From assembly GCA_041905785.1 (NCBI GenBank), contig JAYRKJ010000010.1, positions 1 to 64,000 on the forward strand: a stretch of 64,000 nt of DNA, in the 5' to 3' direction. Below the pieces are notes generated by a model, which saw only the letters and a list, made by a program, of their open reading frames with translations, had not been told where the DNA came from and ran no database searches. Below, in pieces: positions 1 through 8,459 of this stretch (position 1 is its first letter; every line of letters starts with the position of its first letter). Made by a program: the position numbers and the translations under genes. The DNA comes from Roseateles_B sp041905785. GTDB lineage: Bacteria; Pseudomonadota; Gammaproteobacteria; Burkholderiales; Burkholderiaceae_C.

Positions 1-553
1 GGCTCACCAGCGCGAAGAGCTGCAGGAAGAGCGACACCAGCAGCACCTCGCCCAAGAGCCGGCGGTGCTTGACGATGCTGGGGATGAACCAGGAGAAGTC
101 GAACTTGGCCAGGGCCCCGGCCAGGCTGGCGCGGCTGCTGATGAGGATGAGCTCGCCGGACCAGGCGGAGGCGAAGTCCGCCAGCGGCTCGATGGTGGGG
201 CGGGCCGCCTGCTCGGCGCCAGCGGCTGCAGCGCCTTGGGCCGGGTCCATGAACAGCACCCGCTGCCCGTCCGTCTGGGCCAGCACCACCATGCGGCCGT
301 CCTTCATCAGGGCCAGGGCCGGCAGGGGCACCAGGCCCAGGCGTTCGGCGCTGCTGCGGCTGCGCTTGGCGTTCAGGCCCAGGTGCTTGGCAGCCAGCAG
401 CAGGTCTTGCGTCGAGACCGCCTGGTGCTCGCCCAATCCCAGTTGATGTCGCAGCGCCTGGGGCTCCGCCGCCACCTGGTGCAGCCGCGCGATGATGGCC
501 AAGGCCTGCAGGTGGGCATGCGGCGGCGCGGGTGCCACGCCCGTGGAGTCCAT
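1..553 (-). CDS. Type I secretion ABC transporter (HlyB/RtxB-like), N-terminal part only
   Basis: The first 184 residues of an inner-membrane ABC transporter of type I secretion systems are present; the rest lies beyond the left edge. Residues 12-130 resemble the C39-like domain of HlyB (LQALAIIARLHQVAAEP, then LMKDGRMVVLAQTDGQ and LFMDPAQG). The catalytic cysteine of true C39 peptidases is absent, as in HlyB-type transporters that bind but do not cleave RTX substrates. The last visible residues (LGEVLLVSLFLQLFALVS) start the first membrane segment. The ATG is preceded by GAGGGAA about ten bases upstream. Partner adaptor and substrate genes are not visible, so the cargo is unknown. Confidence 0.8.
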   Translation of the reverse strand, partial: MDSTGVAPAPPHAHLQALAIIARLHQVAAEPQALRHQLGLGEHQAVSTQDLLLAAKHLGLNAKRSRSSAERLGLVPLPALALMKDGRMVVLAQTDGQRVLFMDPAQGAAAAGAEQAARPTIEPLADFASAWSGELILISSRASLAGALAKFDFSWFIPSIVKHRRLLGEVLLVSLFLQLFALVS

Positions 554-824
554 TTGCAAGATTTCCCTCGTCTTGACGCTGTGCTTGCGTAGGCAGCGCC
601 GTCGTTGTGATCAGCCTTGCGCGCCCTGCAAGAGCATGAGCGCAAAGGGCTGAATTATTTCAGCCTCCCATCTTCCGCAACTCCCGCTTTTGGGGGCAAC
701 GAGGAGCAAAACTCAACAATGCCAGGCAAAAGCGCCAGGCAACCGTTCGAATTTGGCACACAACGACGCTCGCGCAGCTGGTTCTCCCCCGAGCTTGCAC
801 CACGTGCGCCTTCTGAAGCGCACA

Positions 825-844
825 AATATAGTCATCACTATATT
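825..844. promoter_or_regulatory. AT-rich palindrome upstream of the TonB receptor operon
   Basis: The 322-base gap between the ABC transporter and the TonB receptor holds no gene. It contains a perfect inverted repeat AATATAGT-CATC-ACTATATT, striking in this GC-rich DNA, ending 31 bases before the receptor start codon. Its placement suits a repressor operator or a site overlapping the promoter; the regulator is unknown. A short direct repeat GCCAGGCAA occurs at 721 and 734. Confidence 0.45.
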
Positions 845-875
845 CACAAGCCATACCGGCCCCAGGAGACTGCCC

Positions 876-3329
876 ATGCCCTCGACCTCTCGGCACCCGC
901 AGCGGCGCCAGCGCTTCGTGCCTCATGCCCTGTGCCTGGCCATCTGTGCCCTTGGCGCCAGCACTGCCGCGGCGCAGAGCACGGACGGCGGCGACAGCGC
1001 CGAAAAGGCGAAGCTGGAAGCGGTGGTGGTCTCCGGCCAAGGCCGCGTGCAGCAGTTGCAGAGCGTGCCCATCCCCATCCAGGTGCTGGGCGCCGAGCAG
1101 TTGAAGAAGAGCGGCGCGGCGAACCTGGGCGACATCGCCGCCACGGTGCCAGGTCTTGCCATGGACACCACGCAGGCCACCCAGCCCAGCATCAGCCTGC
1201 GCGGCATCGGCACGCTGGACTTCGGCATCGGCACGGATTCGCCGGTGGGGATGTATGTGGATGGTGTCTATGCCGGCAAGACCGGCGGCGCGCTGCTGAA
1301 CTTCAACGACGTGAAGCGCATCGAGGTGCTCAAAGGCCCACAGGGCACGCTCTTCGGCCGCAACAGCGCGGGCGGCGCGATCAGCATCGTGACCCACGAG
1401 CCCGGGTTCGAACGCAAGGGCAGCGCGCTGCTGCGCCTGGGCGAGCGCGGTCAGCGCGATGTGCAGCTGCTGCTCAACGAGCCGCTGACGGCCGACCTCG
1501 CCCTGCGCGCCACCCTGGTCAGCCAGCGCAGCGACGGCTTCACGCGCGACGCGGGGACGGGCCAGCGCTTCGGCGGCGACCACAGCTGGGGTCTGCGCGC
1601 CAGCCTGGCATGGCAGGGGGAGGCCGCCCGCGCCGTGCTGAGCCTCGAGCAGGAAACGCTGAAGCAGAACGCCCGCCCGGCCATCGGCCTGGTGCCGCTG
1701 CAGGCTGGCGTGCCACCCTTCCCCGCCACGCCGTCGGCCTACGCCAACCCACTCCGCGTCGCCTGGCGCAATGACGTGGCCGACCAGGGCGAATCGCGCG
1801 ACTACCAGGGCGCCACACTGCGCTTCTCCTGGCCCCTCGCCGGAGGGCTGGAGGGCGCGGAGCTGCAGTCCATCACGGCCTGGCGCCACTTCAACAGCCG
1901 CAACCGCCAGGACAACGACGGCACCGCCAACCCGGCGCTCTACCTGGCCACCACCAACCGCGAGGGCAATACCAGCTGGCAGCAGGAGTTCCGGCTGAGC
2001 GGCAAGAACGCGCTGCTGGACTGGATGGCTGGCCTGAGCTTCTATCGCGAACAGGCTCGCCAGGGCGCCGATGTGGACAGCAGCACCACGGCCCTGGACA
2101 CCCTCTCCGGCAACGTGCTGGGCGCGCCGCTCTTCAGCACCGTCAACGGTCTGATCGACGCGGTGGGCATCCCTGGCATGGACCTGCGCGGCCAGGCCTG
2201 GCATGAGCAGATGGACAACCGCGGCAGCTTCCGGGCCATGGCCGTCTATGGCGACCTGATCTGGACCCTGGGCCCGGCCACGCACCTCACCACGGGCCTG
2301 CGGCTCACCCAGGATCGCAAGACCTTCGCCTGGTCCAATCCGCTGCGCAGCGCGCCGGGGCTGGATGCACAACTGACGGCGCTGGACGGCGCCGGCTTTT
2401 TTCCAGGCCTGGTGGCGGCCGGCGCGCTGACCGCGGAACAGGCCGCGCAACTGCAAGGGGCGATGGGCAGCAATGTGCTGATCGCCACCAGCGGCGCCAC
2501 CATGGCCCCGGTGGAGCGCCGCCAGCGCTGGCATGACGCCAGCCCGCGCCTGGTGCTGGACCATCGCATCAGCCCGGATCTGATGCTCTACGGCTCCTGG
2601 AGCAAAGGCTACCAGGCCGGCGGATTCAACAGCCTGCAGGTCAACTCGATCTATGAACCCGAGCATGTGCGCAACCTGGAGCTGGGCGCCAAGGGCCAGT
2701 GGCCTTCGGCCGGCCTGAGCTATGCCGCCTCGCTGTTCCGCTACCGCTTCGACAACCTCCAGACCCTGCAGCTGGTCCCCAATGCCGGCGGCGGCATCCC
2801 GGCCTACCAGGTCACCCTCAGCGACCAGAAGGCCCACGGAGCAGACCTGGACCTGCGCTGGCAGCCCGGCCGCAGCTGGCAGTTCTTCGCCAATCTGCAG
2901 TGGCTGGACCAGCGCTACCGCCACGGCTTGAGCAGCCAGGGGCACGCCCTGGACGGCCAACCCGCCGGTGCGCCCAAGCTGCAGCTCAGCGCCGGCTTCG
3001 AACACGGCTGGGCCCAGGCCGGCGGCCTGGCCAGCCTGCGCCTGCAATGGAGCCACCAGAGCGCCACGCGCTGCAACGAGGAGTCCTATGTGCAGGGCCT
3101 GTGCCTGCAGGGCCAGGGCTGGCGCGTCGGAGGCAGCCGCCAGCGCCTGGATGGTCGCCTGGCCTGGGACTCCGCCGACGCCCGCTGGGGCCTGGCCCTG
3201 GTCGGACGCAACCTGCTGGACAGGCGTGAGGTGCAGCGCGTCTGGTACGAGGCGGCCCCGCTGGGCGCCGCCTATGCCACCCTTGCCAGGCCGCGCAGCC
3301 TGGCGCTGGAAGCCCGGGCGAGCTTCTGA
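876..3329 (+). CDS. TonB-dependent outer membrane receptor
   Basis: This 817-residue protein is a TonB-dependent transporter that would import a bulky or scarce substrate across the outer membrane. The chosen ATG follows CAGGAGA and gives a signal peptide of about 34 residues ending in an AAAQ-type cleavage region. The plug follows, with typical motifs: GDIAATVPGL, ISLRGIGT, VGMYVDGVYAGK, IEVLKGPQGTLFGRNSAGGAISI. The remainder is a 22-stranded barrel ending in a terminal phenylalanine (LALEARASF). It is the first gene of a tightly coupled operon; its stop overlaps the start of the next gene. The substrate cannot be read from sequence, but the downstream oxidase suggests a sugar-like compound. 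Confidence 0.9.
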   Translation: MPSTSRHPQRRQRFVPHALCLAICALGASTAAAQSTDGGDSAEKAKLEAVVVSGQGRVQQLQSVPIPIQVLGAEQLKKSGAANLGDIAATVPGLAMDTTQATQPSISLRGIGTLDFGIGTDSPVGMYVDGVYAGKTGGALLNFNDVKRIEVLKGPQGTLFGRNSAGGAISIVTHEPGFERKGSALLRLGERGQRDVQLLLNEPLTADLALRATLVSQRSDGFTRDAGTGQRFGGDHSWGLRASLAWQGEAARAVLSLEQETLKQNARPAIGLVPLQAGVPPFPATPSAYANPLRVAWRNDVADQGESRDYQGATLRFSWPLAGGLEGAELQSITAWRHFNSRNRQDNDGTANPALYLATTNREGNTSWQQEFRLSGKNALLDWMAGLSFYREQARQGADVDSSTTALDTLSGNVLGAPLFSTVNGLIDAVGIPGMDLRGQAWHEQMDNRGSFRAMAVYGDLIWTLGPATHLTTGLRLTQDRKTFAWSNPLRSAPGLDAQLTALDGAGFFPGLVAAGALTAEQAAQLQGAMGSNVLIATSGATMAPVERRQRWHDASPRLVLDHRISPDLMLYGSWSKGYQAGGFNSLQVNSIYEPEHVRNLELGAKGQWPSAGLSYAASLFRYRFDNLQTLQLVPNAGGGIPAYQVTLSDQKAHGADLDLRWQPGRSWQFFANLQWLDQRYRHGLSSQGHALDGQPAGAPKLQLSAGFEHGWAQAGGLASLRLQWSHQSATRCNEESYVQGLCLQGQGWRVGGSRQRLDGRLAWDSADARWGLALVGRNLLDRREVQRVWYEAAPLGAAYATLARPRSLALEARASF

Positions 3330-3712
3330 TGGGCAAGACCTGGCCCCACGCCCACGCCCACGCCAAGGTCCTCGCCCTGGCGCTCGCCGGCCTGCTCGGC
3401 GGATGCGGCCCGTCTCCGCAGGCGCCTGACGCCGTCGACGTGGAGCGTGCCGAACGCGCCCGCCCCGCCGACTCGCGCCTGGCCCAGCGCTACGAGCAGA
3501 CCTGCCTCTTGTGCCATGCCCGGCCGGACAGCGGGGCCCCGCTGAGCCAGCACGCGCCGAGCTGGAAACCCCGACTGGAACGCGGCCTGCCGGCGCTGGT
3601 ACAAAGCGTGCAGGCCGGCAAGGGCGGCATGCCCGCGGGCGGCCTGTGCGCCGACTGCAGCCCTGCGGACTACGAATCCCTGACCCGCTTCATGAGCGGC
3701 CCCACGCCATGA
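3329..3712 (+). CDS. Cytochrome c5-like lipoprotein
   Basis: A 127-residue monohaem cytochrome c. The signal sequence ends in a lipobox (LLGGC), so the protein is probably lipid-anchored in the periplasm. The haem motif is CLLCH near residue 59, followed by GAP, SWKPRLERGLPALVQSV and GGMPAGGLCADCS. The conserved MP supplies the likely axial methionine. The second cysteine pair (CADC) is typical of cytochrome c5. The start ATG overlaps the TGA of the receptor gene and the stop overlaps the oxidase start, so translation is coupled. It probably takes electrons from the FAD oxidase encoded next. Confidence 0.85.
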   Translation: MGKTWPHAHAHAKVLALALAGLLGGCGPSPQAPDAVDVERAERARPADSRLAQRYEQTCLLCHARPDSGAPLSQHAPSWKPRLERGLPALVQSVQAGKGGMPAGGLCADCSPADYESLTRFMSGPTP

Positions 3713-5205
3713 CCTCACGACGCCATTGCCTCAAGACCGCCGCCGCGCTGGGCAGCAGCCTGGCCCTGCCCGCGCTGGCGCACATCGATCCCCCGCCCGC
3801 TGCCAGCGCGCCCACCGTTCCCAGGCCCGGCGCGAAACCGCCCAGGCCGGCGACCGCAGCCACGCCCGCCGCCAGCGCTGCCGCATCGGCCACCACACCG
3901 ACCGTCGCGCCCCTGCCCGCGCAGCCGATGCGCCCTTGGCAGAACTGGTCCGGCCTGCAGCGCTGCGAGGCCGCCTGGCTGCTGCCCACGTCCGAGGAGC
4001 AGCTGGCCGCCAGCCTGCCTGCGCTGAAGGGCCCGCTGCGCTGCGTGGGCGCCGGCCACAGCTTCACCGCCCTGGTGCCCACGCCGGGCACGCTGATCTC
4101 GCTGGACCGGCTCAGCGGCATCGTCGAGCTGGACCGGGCCGCAATGACGGTGCGCGTGAAGGCCGGCACGCGGCTGGGTGCCCTGGCCCGCGAGCTGGAC
4201 GCGCAAGGCCTGGCCCTGCACAACCAGCCCGACATCGACGTGCAGACCCTGGCCGGCGCGCTGTCCACCGGCACCCACGGCACCGGCCTGACGCTGCCGG
4301 CGCTGCACGCCGAGGTCCAGGCCCTGCGCCTGCTGACTGCGCAGGGCGAGCTGAAGGAACTCAGCCGCCTCAAGAACCCCGAGCTCTTCGACGCGGCACG
4401 CGTCTCCCTGGGCGCTCTGGGCGTCATCACCGAATACACCCTGCGTGTGCGGCCGCGCTACATGCTGCGGCGCAAGGTCTGGCTGGAGCGCACCGAGGCC
4501 CTGCTGGAGCGCGCCCCCGCCCTGGCCCGCGAGCATCGGCATTTCGAGCTCTACGTGCTGCCCTTCACGGGCTACGCCGCCGGCATCAGCCATGTCGAAG
4601 TGCCCGAGGGCAAGCCCGACCGTCCGCACAGCGCCGACGAAGACGTGCTGGCCGATCTGCAGAAGCTGCGCGACTGGCTGGGCCGCTGGCCCGGTCTTCG
4701 GCGCTGGGCCGCAGCCAAGCTGATAGACCCCGCGCAGACCGAGCACGCGCTGGACTGGTCGCACAAGCTGCTGTCCACCGCTCGCCCGACGCGCTTCAAC
4801 GAGGCCGAGGTCCACCTGCCGCGCGAACAGGGCCTGGCCTGCCTGCGCGAGGTGGTGACACAGCTGGAGAAGCGCAACGACGTTTTCTTCCCGCTGGAGT
4901 TCCGCTGGGTGCGGGCCGACCATGCCTGGCTGAGTCCCTTCTTCGAACGCGACAGCTGCTCGGTCGCCGTGCATGCCAAGGCCGGCGAGGCTCACGACTA
5001 CCTGCTCAGCGAGATCGGCCCCATCTTCCGGCGCCACGGCGGCCGGCCTCATTGGGGCAAGCTGCATGCGCTGACGGCGCGCGAGCTGGCGGCGCTGTAC
5101 CCGCGCTTCAAGGACTTCCAGCAACTGCGCGAGCAGCTGGACCCGCAAGGGCGCCTGCTCAATGCCCACCTGCGGCAAATCTTCGGAGGCGCGTCCCATG
5201 CCTGA
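3709..5205 (+). CDS. Exported FAD-linked oxidase, D-arabinono-1,4-lactone oxidase family
   Basis: A 498-residue flavoprotein of the VAO/PCMH fold. The N-terminus SRRHCLKTAAALGSSLALP resembles a Tat signal, followed by a proline/alanine-rich linker to about residue 75. The FAD domain holds VGAGHSFTALVPT, in which the histidine of GHSF matches the residue that covalently binds flavin in alditol and xylitol oxidases, and TLAGALSTGTHGTGL. The C-terminal ALO domain ends with FPLEFRWV, RPHWGKLH and a typical final DPQGRLLNAHLRQIFG. The reaction would be oxidation of an aldonolactone, alditol or similar compound in the periplasm. The start overlaps the cytochrome stop (ATGA), supporting electron transfer to that cytochrome. 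Confidence 0.85.
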   Translation: MTSRRHCLKTAAALGSSLALPALAHIDPPPAASAPTVPRPGAKPPRPATAATPAASAAASATTPTVAPLPAQPMRPWQNWSGLQRCEAAWLLPTSEEQLAASLPALKGPLRCVGAGHSFTALVPTPGTLISLDRLSGIVELDRAAMTVRVKAGTRLGALARELDAQGLALHNQPDIDVQTLAGALSTGTHGTGLTLPALHAEVQALRLLTAQGELKELSRLKNPELFDAARVSLGALGVITEYTLRVRPRYMLRRKVWLERTEALLERAPALAREHRHFELYVLPFTGYAAGISHVEVPEGKPDRPHSADEDVLADLQKLRDWLGRWPGLRRWAAAKLIDPAQTEHALDWSHKLLSTARPTRFNEAEVHLPREQGLACLREVVTQLEKRNDVFFPLEFRWVRADHAWLSPFFERDSCSVAVHAKAGEAHDYLLSEIGPIFRRHGGRPHWGKLHALTARELAALYPRFKDFQQLREQLDPQGRLLNAHLRQIFGGASHA

Positions 5206-6493
5206 CCCCTCACCGCCCCGCGGCTGGCGACGCCGCCACTGGCTGGGCGCCGCCAGCCTGCTGGCCGCTGGCGGCGCCTGGCTGGCCCGCCCCGCTGACC
5301 AGGGCGGCCCGCACAGCGCCTATTTTCAGGCCCTGGGTCGGGCGCTGCAGGCGGCCGGCGTGGCCCAGGCCCGCCTGGTGGTGGACCTGCCCCGGCTGCG
5401 CGCCAACCTGGCTCGCATCGGCGAACACCAGCAAAGGACGGGCATGGCGCTGCGTGCCGTGCTCAAGTCCCTGCCCTGCCTGCCCTTGATGGACGAGGTG
5501 GCGCAGGCCTGGGGCAGCCGCAAGGTCATGGCCTTCAATGCCGCGCAGACGGCCGCGCTGCTGCTGGCCCGGCCCGACGCGCAGCTGCTGCTGGGCAAGC
5601 CCTTTCCGGTGGCTGCCGCGGCGCAGCTGCTGGATCAGCTGCCGCACGAGCGCGTCGCCGCCATCGAGTGGCTGGTCGACACCGAGCAGCGCCTGGCCCA
5701 GTACCGGCAACTTGCCGAGGCCAAGGGTCAGGTCTTGCGCATCAACCTGGAGATCGACGTTGGCCTGCATCGCGGCGGTTTCGAAGACGAGGCGGCGCTG
5801 GGCCGCGCGCTGGCCGGCATCAAGTCAGCTCCTGGGCTGCTATGGCGCGGACTCATGGGCTACGACGCCCACGTGGCCGCCCTGCCCGACATGGCCGGCA
5901 TGCGTGACACCGCCTGGGCCACCGCCCGGCAGCGCTACGAGCGCGCCTGGGCGCTCGCGCAGCAGGTGCTGGGGCCGCAGCGAAGGCAAGACCTGACCCT
6001 CAACACCGCCGGCTCGCCCACCTTCCGCCTGCATGACGGCAAAGGCGTTCCCAACGAGGTCTCGGTGGGCTCCGCCGCCTTGCTGCCCTCGGACTTCGAC
6101 AAACCCCTGCTCGCCGACCTGCAACCCGCCGTCTTCATCGCCACGCCGGTCCTCAAGACCTGGCCCCGCTTCCGCCTGCCTGAAGGTGCGACCTGGCTGA
6201 GCCGCGCGGCGCAAGCCTGGGATCGCAACCAGGTTCGAGGCCATGCGATTCACGGTGGCCACTGGCTGGCCGACCCCGTCTCACCGCCGGGGCTGCAGCC
6301 AAGCGGGCTTTACGGGCCCAGCTCCAACCAGCAGGTGATGGTGAGCAGCGAGTCGGTGTCGCTCCAGGCGGACGATCTGGTCTTCTGGCGGCCCAGGCAG
6401 AGCGAGGCCTTGCTGCTGCAGTTCGGCGATCTGCTGATCTATGACGGCAAAGGCATCAGCAGCGAGTGGCCCACCCTGGCGGCCTCTGCATAG
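5198..6493 (+). CDS. DSD1/alanine-racemase-fold PLP enzyme with Tat-like signal
   Basis: A 431-residue protein with a fold-type III PLP barrel (residues about 55-270) and a C-terminal D-serine-dehydratase-like domain. AVLKSLPC carries the expected Schiff-base lysine; EIDVGLHRGGF and the AIHGGHWLADP segment match the D-threonine aldolase/D-serine dehydratase group, where a histidine helps bind metal. The N-terminus RRRHWLGAASLLAAGGAWLA looks like a twin-arginine signal, implying export of a folded, cofactor-loaded enzyme, which is unusual for this family. It overlaps the oxidase gene by eight bases and has GGAGG-like pairing upstream. The substrate (a beta-hydroxy-D-amino acid or relative) is unproven. 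Confidence 0.75.
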   Translation: MPDPSPPRGWRRRHWLGAASLLAAGGAWLARPADQGGPHSAYFQALGRALQAAGVAQARLVVDLPRLRANLARIGEHQQRTGMALRAVLKSLPCLPLMDEVAQAWGSRKVMAFNAAQTAALLLARPDAQLLLGKPFPVAAAAQLLDQLPHERVAAIEWLVDTEQRLAQYRQLAEAKGQVLRINLEIDVGLHRGGFEDEAALGRALAGIKSAPGLLWRGLMGYDAHVAALPDMAGMRDTAWATARQRYERAWALAQQVLGPQRRQDLTLNTAGSPTFRLHDGKGVPNEVSVGSAALLPSDFDKPLLADLQPAVFIATPVLKTWPRFRLPEGATWLSRAAQAWDRNQVRGHAIHGGHWLADPVSPPGLQPSGLYGPSSNQQVMVSSESVSLQADDLVFWRPRQSEALLLQFGDLLIYDGKGISSEWPTLAASA

Positions 6494-6658
6494 CCCTCCC
6501 CCAATGGGGTGTGGCATGAAATCCAATGACTTCGGTCACGGGGCCCGCACACGTGCCTAGAATGCGCGCTCTTTCGGGCCCGGCTTGGGCCTACGTCGAA
6601 GGAAGTGCGTGAGCCGTCCGGCCGCACGCACAAGCATTCAACTCACCGAGGGACTCTC

Positions 6659-7171
6659 ATGAAGAAACTGATGGCTCTGGCCATGGCCGCCGCATTCGCC
6701 GCTCCTGCCTTCGCTGGCGATTTCTACGCCGGCGGTGATGTCGGCCGCAACCGCTTCAGCCAAAACGGCGTCTCCGTCAACAAGACCGGCCTGGCCGTGT
6801 TCGGCGGCTACAAGCTGAACGACACCGTCTCCCTGGAAGCCGGCTACCGCTCGCTGCTCAAGGAAACCGCGAGCCAAGGCAGCGTCTCCGCTTCGGTGGA
6901 CCTGTACGCCCTGCAGTTCTCCGGCGTGTTCAGCGCTCCTGTGAGCAACGAGTTCAGCGTCTACGGTCGCCTGGGCCTGAGCAGCCTGCGCGGCAGCATC
7001 AAGGTCAAGGACGGCAGCACCACCTACAGCGACAGCGGCAATGAAACGAAGCTGCTGTGGGGCATCGGCGGCAGCTACGCCTTCTCCAAGGACGTGGCCC
7101 TGCGCGTGGAATTCCAGAAGCCTGTGAAGGAAATCCAGGTGCTGTCCGTGGGCGTGAAGTTCGACTTCTGA
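6659..7171 (+). CDS. Small outer-membrane beta-barrel protein
   Basis: A 170-residue protein with a clear Sec signal (MKKLMALAMAAAFAAPAFA) followed by a compact eight-stranded barrel of the OmpA/OmpW-like porin fold. Alternating aromatic strands are visible (GDFYAGGDVGRN, AVFGGYKLND, SLEAGYRSLL, FSVYGRLGLSSL) and it ends in VGVKFDF, a terminal phenylalanine suited to Bam recognition. It has no extra periplasmic domain. It stands alone between the preceding operon and a strong terminator, and the 165-base upstream gap presumably holds its own promoter. The exact role is unknown; such proteins are usually structural or act in small-molecule passage. Confidence 0.85.
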   Translation: MKKLMALAMAAAFAAPAFAGDFYAGGDVGRNRFSQNGVSVNKTGLAVFGGYKLNDTVSLEAGYRSLLKETASQGSVSASVDLYALQFSGVFSAPVSNEFSVYGRLGLSSLRGSIKVKDGSTTYSDSGNETKLLWGIGGSYAFSKDVALRVEFQKPVKEIQVLSVGVKFDF

Positions 7172-7194
7172 TCCCCGACGCCTTTGCTGGCCTG

Positions 7195-7224
7195 AAGGCC
7201 GGTGGCATTGCCACCGGCCTTTTT
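7195..7224. terminator. Bidirectional intrinsic terminator
   Basis: A 12-base-pair stem (AAGGCCGGTGGC / GCCACCGGCCTT) with a three-base loop is followed by TTTTT on the plus strand and preceded by AA on the other side. It lies between the convergent outer-membrane protein and universal stress protein genes, so it probably ends both transcripts, with a better U-run for the plus strand. Confidence 0.85.
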
Positions 7225-7234
7225 CATTGGCCGC

Positions 7235-7669
7235 TCACTTCACGATCAGCACCGCCACCGGCGACAGCGTCAGCACCTTCTGCGCCACGCTGCCCAGGAT
7301 CACGGCGTCCAGTCCACGCCGACCGTGCGAGCCCATCACGATGAGATCGGCCCCGCTGCTCTTGGCCTGCTCCACCACGGCCATGGCCGGGCCGTGCTCG
7401 CGCAGGACCAGGCTCTCGCAGGGCACGCCCGCAGCACCGGCCTGCTGGCGCGCCTGGGCAATGCCTTCCTTGGCCGCCTGTTCGGCAGCTTCCAGGTAGT
7501 AGGCCAGGGCCTCGCCGCCCCCTTCAGGGAAGGCGACGAAGGGCACGGGGTCGATCACGCTGACCACCTGCAGTGTGGCGCCGTAGCGGCGGGCCAGGTC
7601 CACGGCGACGCCGCAGGCCTTGAGCGCCGTGCTCGAGCCGTCGGTCGGGAAAAGGATTCGCTGGAACAT
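7235..7669 (-). CDS. Universal stress protein, UspA family
   Basis: A 144-residue cytoplasmic protein made of one Usp domain. It begins MFQRILFPTDGS, and the C-terminal half carries the ATP-binding signature G-2x-G-9x-G-S in MGSHGRRGL...LGS, so it belongs to the nucleotide-binding subclass. The start was chosen at this ATG because AGGAG lies seven bases upstream and homologues begin here; the open frame continues upstream without support. It is a single-gene unit facing the outer-membrane protein gene across a shared terminator. A general role in stress survival is known for the family; no specific trigger is visible. Confidence 0.9.
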   Translation of the reverse strand: MFQRILFPTDGSSTALKACGVAVDLARRYGATLQVVSVIDPVPFVAFPEGGGEALAYYLEAAEQAAKEGIAQARQQAGAAGVPCESLVLREHGPAMAVVEQAKSSGADLIVMGSHGRRGLDAVILGSVAQKVLTLSPVAVLIVK

Positions 7670-7782
7670 GAGAAGCTCCTGGTCCAAGGGCCGCGGATCC
7701 GGCCGGGATGCATGCAGCTTAGCCCCGCCGCGCCGGCCGCCCAAGCGCCTCCGCCGTGCATGACGACTCCGATTGATTCAAC

Positions 7783-8286
7783 TCAAGCGCCGCGCGGGGT
7801 GACGGCAGCCCGCAGCCGCTGGATGCACAGCTGCAGCAGGCGCGCGTCGTTGCTGGCGCGATGCCGCATGGGGCGCAGTTCCTCGCGCAAAGCGCTCAGG
7901 CACTGGTCCCAGGCACCCAGCTCCTGCTCGCTGAGCAGCATGCGCAGGTCTTCCAGGCGGAAGGCCGGGTTCTGCTCGGCTTCGTCGAAGAGCCGTGCGA
8001 TCCAGGGATAGTCGTGGCCCCAGCTGTCGCAGTACACGGTCTGGCCGGCCAGGCGACGGTTCAGCTCGGCGGCCACCCAGTCCACGGGCCGACCGTGGCG
8101 CTGCAGCAGCTCACGGCTGATGCCGTGCAGCGATTCGGCCGCCGGGTCCCAGTGCTGCCAATCGGCCGCGGGCCGCACCAGCGAGCAGAACAGCCCGCCA
8201 TCGGCGTCGACGAAGCCAATTTCGATGGGGTAGCTGCCGCGGCCAAAGCCGGAAGCCTCCACATCCAGGAAGGGCGGTAGTTGCAT
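7783..8286 (-). CDS. DEDDh 3'-5' exonuclease-like protein
   Basis: A 167-residue protein with the DnaQ/RNase T exonuclease fold. The first acidic motif is DVEASGFG at residues 6-13. The middle aspartate is in the YCDSWGHDYPWIARLFDE stretch, and the C-terminal motif HRASNDARLL supplies the catalytic histidine and last aspartate (H-x4-D). These four sites are what a DEDDh nuclease needs. The polypeptide is little more than the catalytic domain. An in-frame GTG 24 bases upstream is an alternative start. DNA or RNA preference cannot be told. It is divergent from the patatin gene. Confidence 0.75.
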   Translation of the reverse strand: MQLPPFLDVEASGFGRGSYPIEIGFVDADGGLFCSLVRPAADWQHWDPAAESLHGISRELLQRHGRPVDWVAAELNRRLAGQTVYCDSWGHDYPWIARLFDEAEQNPAFRLEDLRMLLSEQELGAWDQCLSALREELRPMRHRASNDARLLQLCIQRLRAAVTPRGA

Positions 8287-8459
8287 GCGGGCCCCGTGAG
8301 GGAATCGCACCAGTGTAGGCGCCCACCTACGGGCCGGCCAGCCCGGCGCCTCGCGTTTGGCTGCCCATCCCCGTGCAATCCTGCCTGTTCGGGGGGCTCT
8401 TGACGGTGTCCAATGGACCTCCTTACTCCCTTCGCGGCTTCGGCGAGCCCGGCACGACC

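Noticed and set aside
1..553. Left-edge ABC transporter as exporter of the graspetide
   Set aside because: It is 44 kb away and its C39-like domain has lost the catalytic cysteine, so it should not cut a double-glycine leader.
660..3056. A 798-residue open frame antisense to the first TonB receptor
   Set aside because: It is a shadow frame from high GC content: no domain, alanine/glycine/glutamine-rich throughout, and the opposite strand encodes a full receptor with signal and motifs.
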